In this document: in pieces, positions 61,593 to 64,000 of the stretch
Layout of the letters: each line of letters starts with the position of its first letter
Numbering within the stretch: the stretch's first letter is position 1
Source of the DNA: Xenophilus azovorans DSM 13620
GTDB taxonomy: Bacteria > Pseudomonadota > Gammaproteobacteria > Burkholderiales > Burkholderiaceae_C
Direction: 5' to 3'
Assembly (NCBI RefSeq): GCF_000745855.1
Contig: NZ_JQKD01000020.1
Location: 46,632 to 110,631, forward strand
DNA: 64,000 nucleotides
Notes under the pieces: model-generated
Database searches by the model: none
Told to the model about the DNA's origin: nothing
What the model saw: the letters and a program-made list of their open reading frames with translations, nothing else
Position numbers and translations under genes: made by a program

Positions 61593-62819
61593 ATGTCCAT
61601 GACCACCCGCACCATCAAGACCTGGGCCTGGGTGCACAAGTGGAGCAGCATCGTGTGCACGGTGTTCATGCTGCTGCTGTGCATCACCGGCCTGCCGCTG
61701 ATCTTCCACCACGAGATCGGGCACCTGCTCGGCACGGAGGTGGAGGCGCCGAAGATGACCGAAGGCACGCCGCACACCAGCCTGGACAAGGTGCTGGAAG
61801 TGGCGCGCGCCAAGTACCCCGACCGGGTGGTGCAGTTCGCCTCCAAGGACGAGGACGACGACAACCTGTGGTTCGTCACCCTCACGCCCACGCCGGCGCC
61901 CACCGACGACTTCCGCTCCGTCGCCGTCGATGCGCGCACCGCCGAGGCGCTGCCCACGCCGCGCTTCGACGAGGGCTTCATGTGGATCATGTTCAAGCTG
62001 CACGTGGACCTGTTCGCCGGCCTGGCGGGCAAGCTCTTCCTGGGGTTGATGGGCCTCTTGCTGCTGGTGGCCATCGTCAGCGGCGTGGTGCTGTACTCGC
62101 CCTTCATGCGCAAGCTCGACTTCGGCACCGTGCGCCGCGACAAGCGCACGCGCCTGAAGTGGCTGGACCTGCACAACCTGCTGGGCATCGTCACGCTGGT
62201 GTGGCTGTTCGTCGTCGGCGCCACCGGCATGATCAACACCTGGGCCGACCTGATGATCAAGTACTGGCAGTACGACCAGCTCAGCACGCTGCTGGCGCCG
62301 TACAAGGGCCAGCCCACGGTGCCGGTGGCCGAGCGCGCCTCGGTGCAGCGTTCCATGGAAGTCGCGGCGGCCCAGGCGCCCGGCACCAAGCTGGCCTTCA
62401 TCGCCTTCCCCGGCACGGCCTTCTCCAGCCCGCACCACCACACCTTCTTCCTCAAGGGCAACGAGCCCTTCACCTCGCGCCTGCTGCAGCCGGTGCTGGT
62501 GGACGCGAAGACGGCCGAGGTGACGGCCGCGCCGAAGCTGCCCTGGTACCTCACGGCGCTGCTGGTGTCGCAGCCGCTGCACTTCGGCGACTACGGCGGC
62601 ATGCCGATGCAGATCATCTGGGCGCTGCTGGACATCGCCACCATCATCGTGCTGGGCAGCGGCCTGTACCTGTGGCTGAAGAAGGGCAACCCGGTGCACG
62701 AGCACAAGCCGCGCACCGGCCCCGAGGCGGCCGCGCCGCCGCCGCATGCGCCGGCGCCGGGCCAGGCGCCGCAGCCGGTGGGTGCCAATGCCGCGGCGCG
62801 GCTGGAGGGGGCGCCATGA
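61593..62819 (+). CDS. PepSY-domain membrane protein (PiuB-like)
   Basis: A 408-residue inner-membrane protein with about four helices and PepSY_TM regions: WVHKWSSIVCTVFMLLLCITG at the N-terminus, KLHVDLFAGLAGK, and LDLHNLLGIVTLVW. Such proteins follow siderophore receptor genes and are thought to reduce or release iron from siderophores. GGGAG lies about ten bases before the ATG. It overlaps the next gene by ATGA. Confidence 0.92.
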   Translation: MSMTTRTIKTWAWVHKWSSIVCTVFMLLLCITGLPLIFHHEIGHLLGTEVEAPKMTEGTPHTSLDKVLEVARAKYPDRVVQFASKDEDDDNLWFVTLTPTPAPTDDFRSVAVDARTAEALPTPRFDEGFMWIMFKLHVDLFAGLAGKLFLGLMGLLLLVAIVSGVVLYSPFMRKLDFGTVRRDKRTRLKWLDLHNLLGIVTLVWLFVVGATGMINTWADLMIKYWQYDQLSTLLAPYKGQPTVPVAERASVQRSMEVAAAQAPGTKLAFIAFPGTAFSSPHHHTFFLKGNEPFTSRLLQPVLVDAKTAEVTAAPKLPWYLTALLVSQPLHFGDYGGMPMQIIWALLDIATIIVLGSGLYLWLKKGNPVHEHKPRTGPEAAAPPPHAPAPGQAPQPVGANAAARLEGAP

Positions 62820-63019
62820 ACACCCCCGCGCAACGCAGCAGCAATGGTGTGTGGGCCATGTGGGGCTGGCCCATCGTGCTGGGCGTGCTCACCGCCGTCG
62901 GGCTGGTGTCGGCGCTGTTCAGCGACGGCGGCGCCGGCGATGTCGTGGCCTGGGTGACACTCGGCATCCCGGTGGCGGTCTGCGTCTGGTACGGCTGGCT
63001 GCGCCGCAGCCGTTCCTGA
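62816..63019 (+). CDS. Small two-helix membrane protein (67 aa)
   Basis: A 67-residue protein with two membrane helices (WGWPIVLGVLTAVGLVSALF and VVAWVTLGIPVAVCVWYGW). It starts in an ATGA overlap with the PepSY gene. Small proteins of this type often follow PiuB-like genes in iron clusters, but function is unknown. Confidence 0.8.
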   Translation: MNTPAQRSSNGVWAMWGWPIVLGVLTAVGLVSALFSDGGAGDVVAWVTLGIPVAVCVWYGWLRRSRS

Positions 63020-63102
63020 GCGCCCCTGCCACGCAGGCGCCCCGGCGCCCATCGCGGGCAACCCTGTGCCGCGGCCGCGGCCCGGCATGACAACATGCGC
63101 GC

Positions 63103-64000
63103 ATGTCGTCGTCGTTCCGGAGCCCGTTCGCAGGCTGGCCGCTGTTCCTCCTGCCCGGCCTGGTGCTGGCGCAGCCCGCGCCCGAGGTGCAACAACTGCC
63201 CGCTGTCACCGTCAGCATGCCGCGCGGCGAGGTGGTGCCCTTCGAGGTGCCGGGCTCGGTGGAGCGGGTGGAGGGCAGCGAGATCCGTGACGGTCGCCTG
63301 CAGTCCCAACTGAGCGAAGGCCTGGCGGGCGTGCCGGGCCTGCAGCTGCAGAACCGCTACAACTACGCGCAGGACCTGCAACTGTCCATCCGCGGCTTCG
63401 GCGCACGCTCCACCTTCGGCGTGCGCGGGGTGCGCCTGTACGTGGACGGCATCCCCGCCACGCTGCCCGACGGCCAGGGCCAGACCTCCAACATCGACAT
63501 CGCCTCGCTCGATCGCATCGAGATCCTGCGCGGGCCCTTCTCCGCGCTGTACGGCAACTCCTCCGGCGGCGTGGTGCAGGCCTTCACCGCCCGCGGCGAG
63601 GGCCCGCCCCGGCTGGCCTACTCGGTCGCCGGCGGCAGCGCCGGCACCTGGCGCCAGGGCGTGCAGGCCAGCGGCTCGCAGGGCCGCGTGGACTACCTCC
63701 TGAGCGCCAACCGCTTCCACACCGACGGCTGGCGCGATCACAGCGCCGCCACGCGCGACCTCGTCAATGGCAGGCTGGGCATCGCCCTGGACAACGGCAG
63801 CCGCCTGACGCTGGTGGCCAACCGCGTGCGCATCGACGCGCAGGACCCGCTGGGCATGACGGCCGAGCAGTTCGCCCGCGCCCCGCGCGCGGCGCCCCTG
63901 GCCGAGCAGTACGACACCCGCAAGAGCGTGCTGCAGAGCCAGGCCGGCCTCTTGTGGGAGCACCGCCTCGACCAGCGCCAGCAGCTACGCGTGATGCTCT
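63103..64000 (+). CDS. TonB-dependent receptor (3' end beyond window)
   Basis: The first 299 codons of an outer-membrane receptor. The signal peptide ends VLAQ, followed by the plug with LPAVTVSMPRGEVVP, the block LYVDGIPATLPDGQG and IEILRGPFSALYGNSSGGVV, then the first barrel strands. It differs from the receptor at 59425 and lacks the siderophore-type start ETPQSV. It is 83 bases after the small protein gene and may belong to the same iron-regulated set. The ATG at 63103 gives the signal peptide; an out-of-frame ATG lies at 63095. Confidence 0.9.
   Translation, partial: MSSSFRSPFAGWPLFLLPGLVLAQPAPEVQQLPAVTVSMPRGEVVPFEVPGSVERVEGSEIRDGRLQSQLSEGLAGVPGLQLQNRYNYAQDLQLSIRGFGARSTFGVRGVRLYVDGIPATLPDGQGQTSNIDIASLDRIEILRGPFSALYGNSSGGVVQAFTARGEGPPRLAYSVAGGSAGTWRQGVQASGSQGRVDYLLSANRFHTDGWRDHSAATRDLVNGRLGIALDNGSRLTLVANRVRIDAQDPLGMTAEQFARAPRAAPLAEQYDTRKSVLQSQAGLLWEHRLDQRQQLRVML

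Overview
The window is high-GC DNA (about 70 percent by eye) packed with genes, with no gap above 270 bases. Gene content and order point to a betaproteobacterium of the Burkholderiales, most likely the family Comamonadaceae. The indicators are the cox block DUF2244-coxB-ctaD-small protein-ctaG-DUF2970-ctaE, the operon pyrG-kdsA-DUF1330-eno-ftsB, a lytic transglycosylase gene between parE and parC, and the dapA-bamC pair. Genus cannot be set from the sequence alone. I found no rRNA, tRNA, CRISPR array, insertion sequence or prophage, and all genes share one codon style.

Layout. 1-10.7 kb: an incomplete thioester alpha-2-macroglobulin, an OpgC-type membrane protein, an orphan ParA, a MaoC hydratase, trmL, a ComF protein and a BioC-like protein. 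10.8-16.1 kb: the aa3 cytochrome oxidase operon. 16.2-24.9 kb: glycine-zipper lipoprotein, amiC, tsaE, queG, an AEC transporter, a Bug-type binding protein, xerD, DUF72, MaoC and DUF455 genes. 24.9-33.6 kb: gamma carbonic anhydrase, hslO, the ftsB/eno/kdsA/pyrG operon, and coaBC-(membrane protein)-dut. 33.8-41.7 kb: a second glycine-zipper lipoprotein, a SlyD-like isomerase divergent from a JmjC oxygenase, an MBL hydrolase, bamC-dapA, a methyltransferase and an MFS transporter. 41.9-48.7 kb: parE, lytic transglycosylase, parC and a diguanylate cyclase. 48.8-54.3 kb: small lipoprotein, MBL lipoprotein and a very large membrane patatin. 54.5-64 kb: an iron-acquisition block (imelysin, di-haem oxidoreductase, imelysin, DUF1513; TonB siderophore receptor, PepSY protein, small membrane protein, and a second TonB receptor cut by the right edge), with Fur-box-like sites ahead of both transcription units.

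Most genes are conserved housekeeping genes. The unusual signals are mostly between genes. A four-copy repeat of about 80 bases folds as three hairpins; its 15-base loop is conserved while the stem arms change in a compensating way. A 24-bp perfect palindrome lies upstream of parE. A hairpin covers the ribosome binding site of the transglycosylase. A terminator-like hairpin lies in the leader of the Bug gene. Two palindromic -10 elements centred on GAATTC sit between divergent genes, and several genes appear to be leaderless. Among proteins, the 1215-residue patatin, with a membrane block inside its catalytic domain and an unassigned C-terminal domain, is the best candidate for something undescribed.
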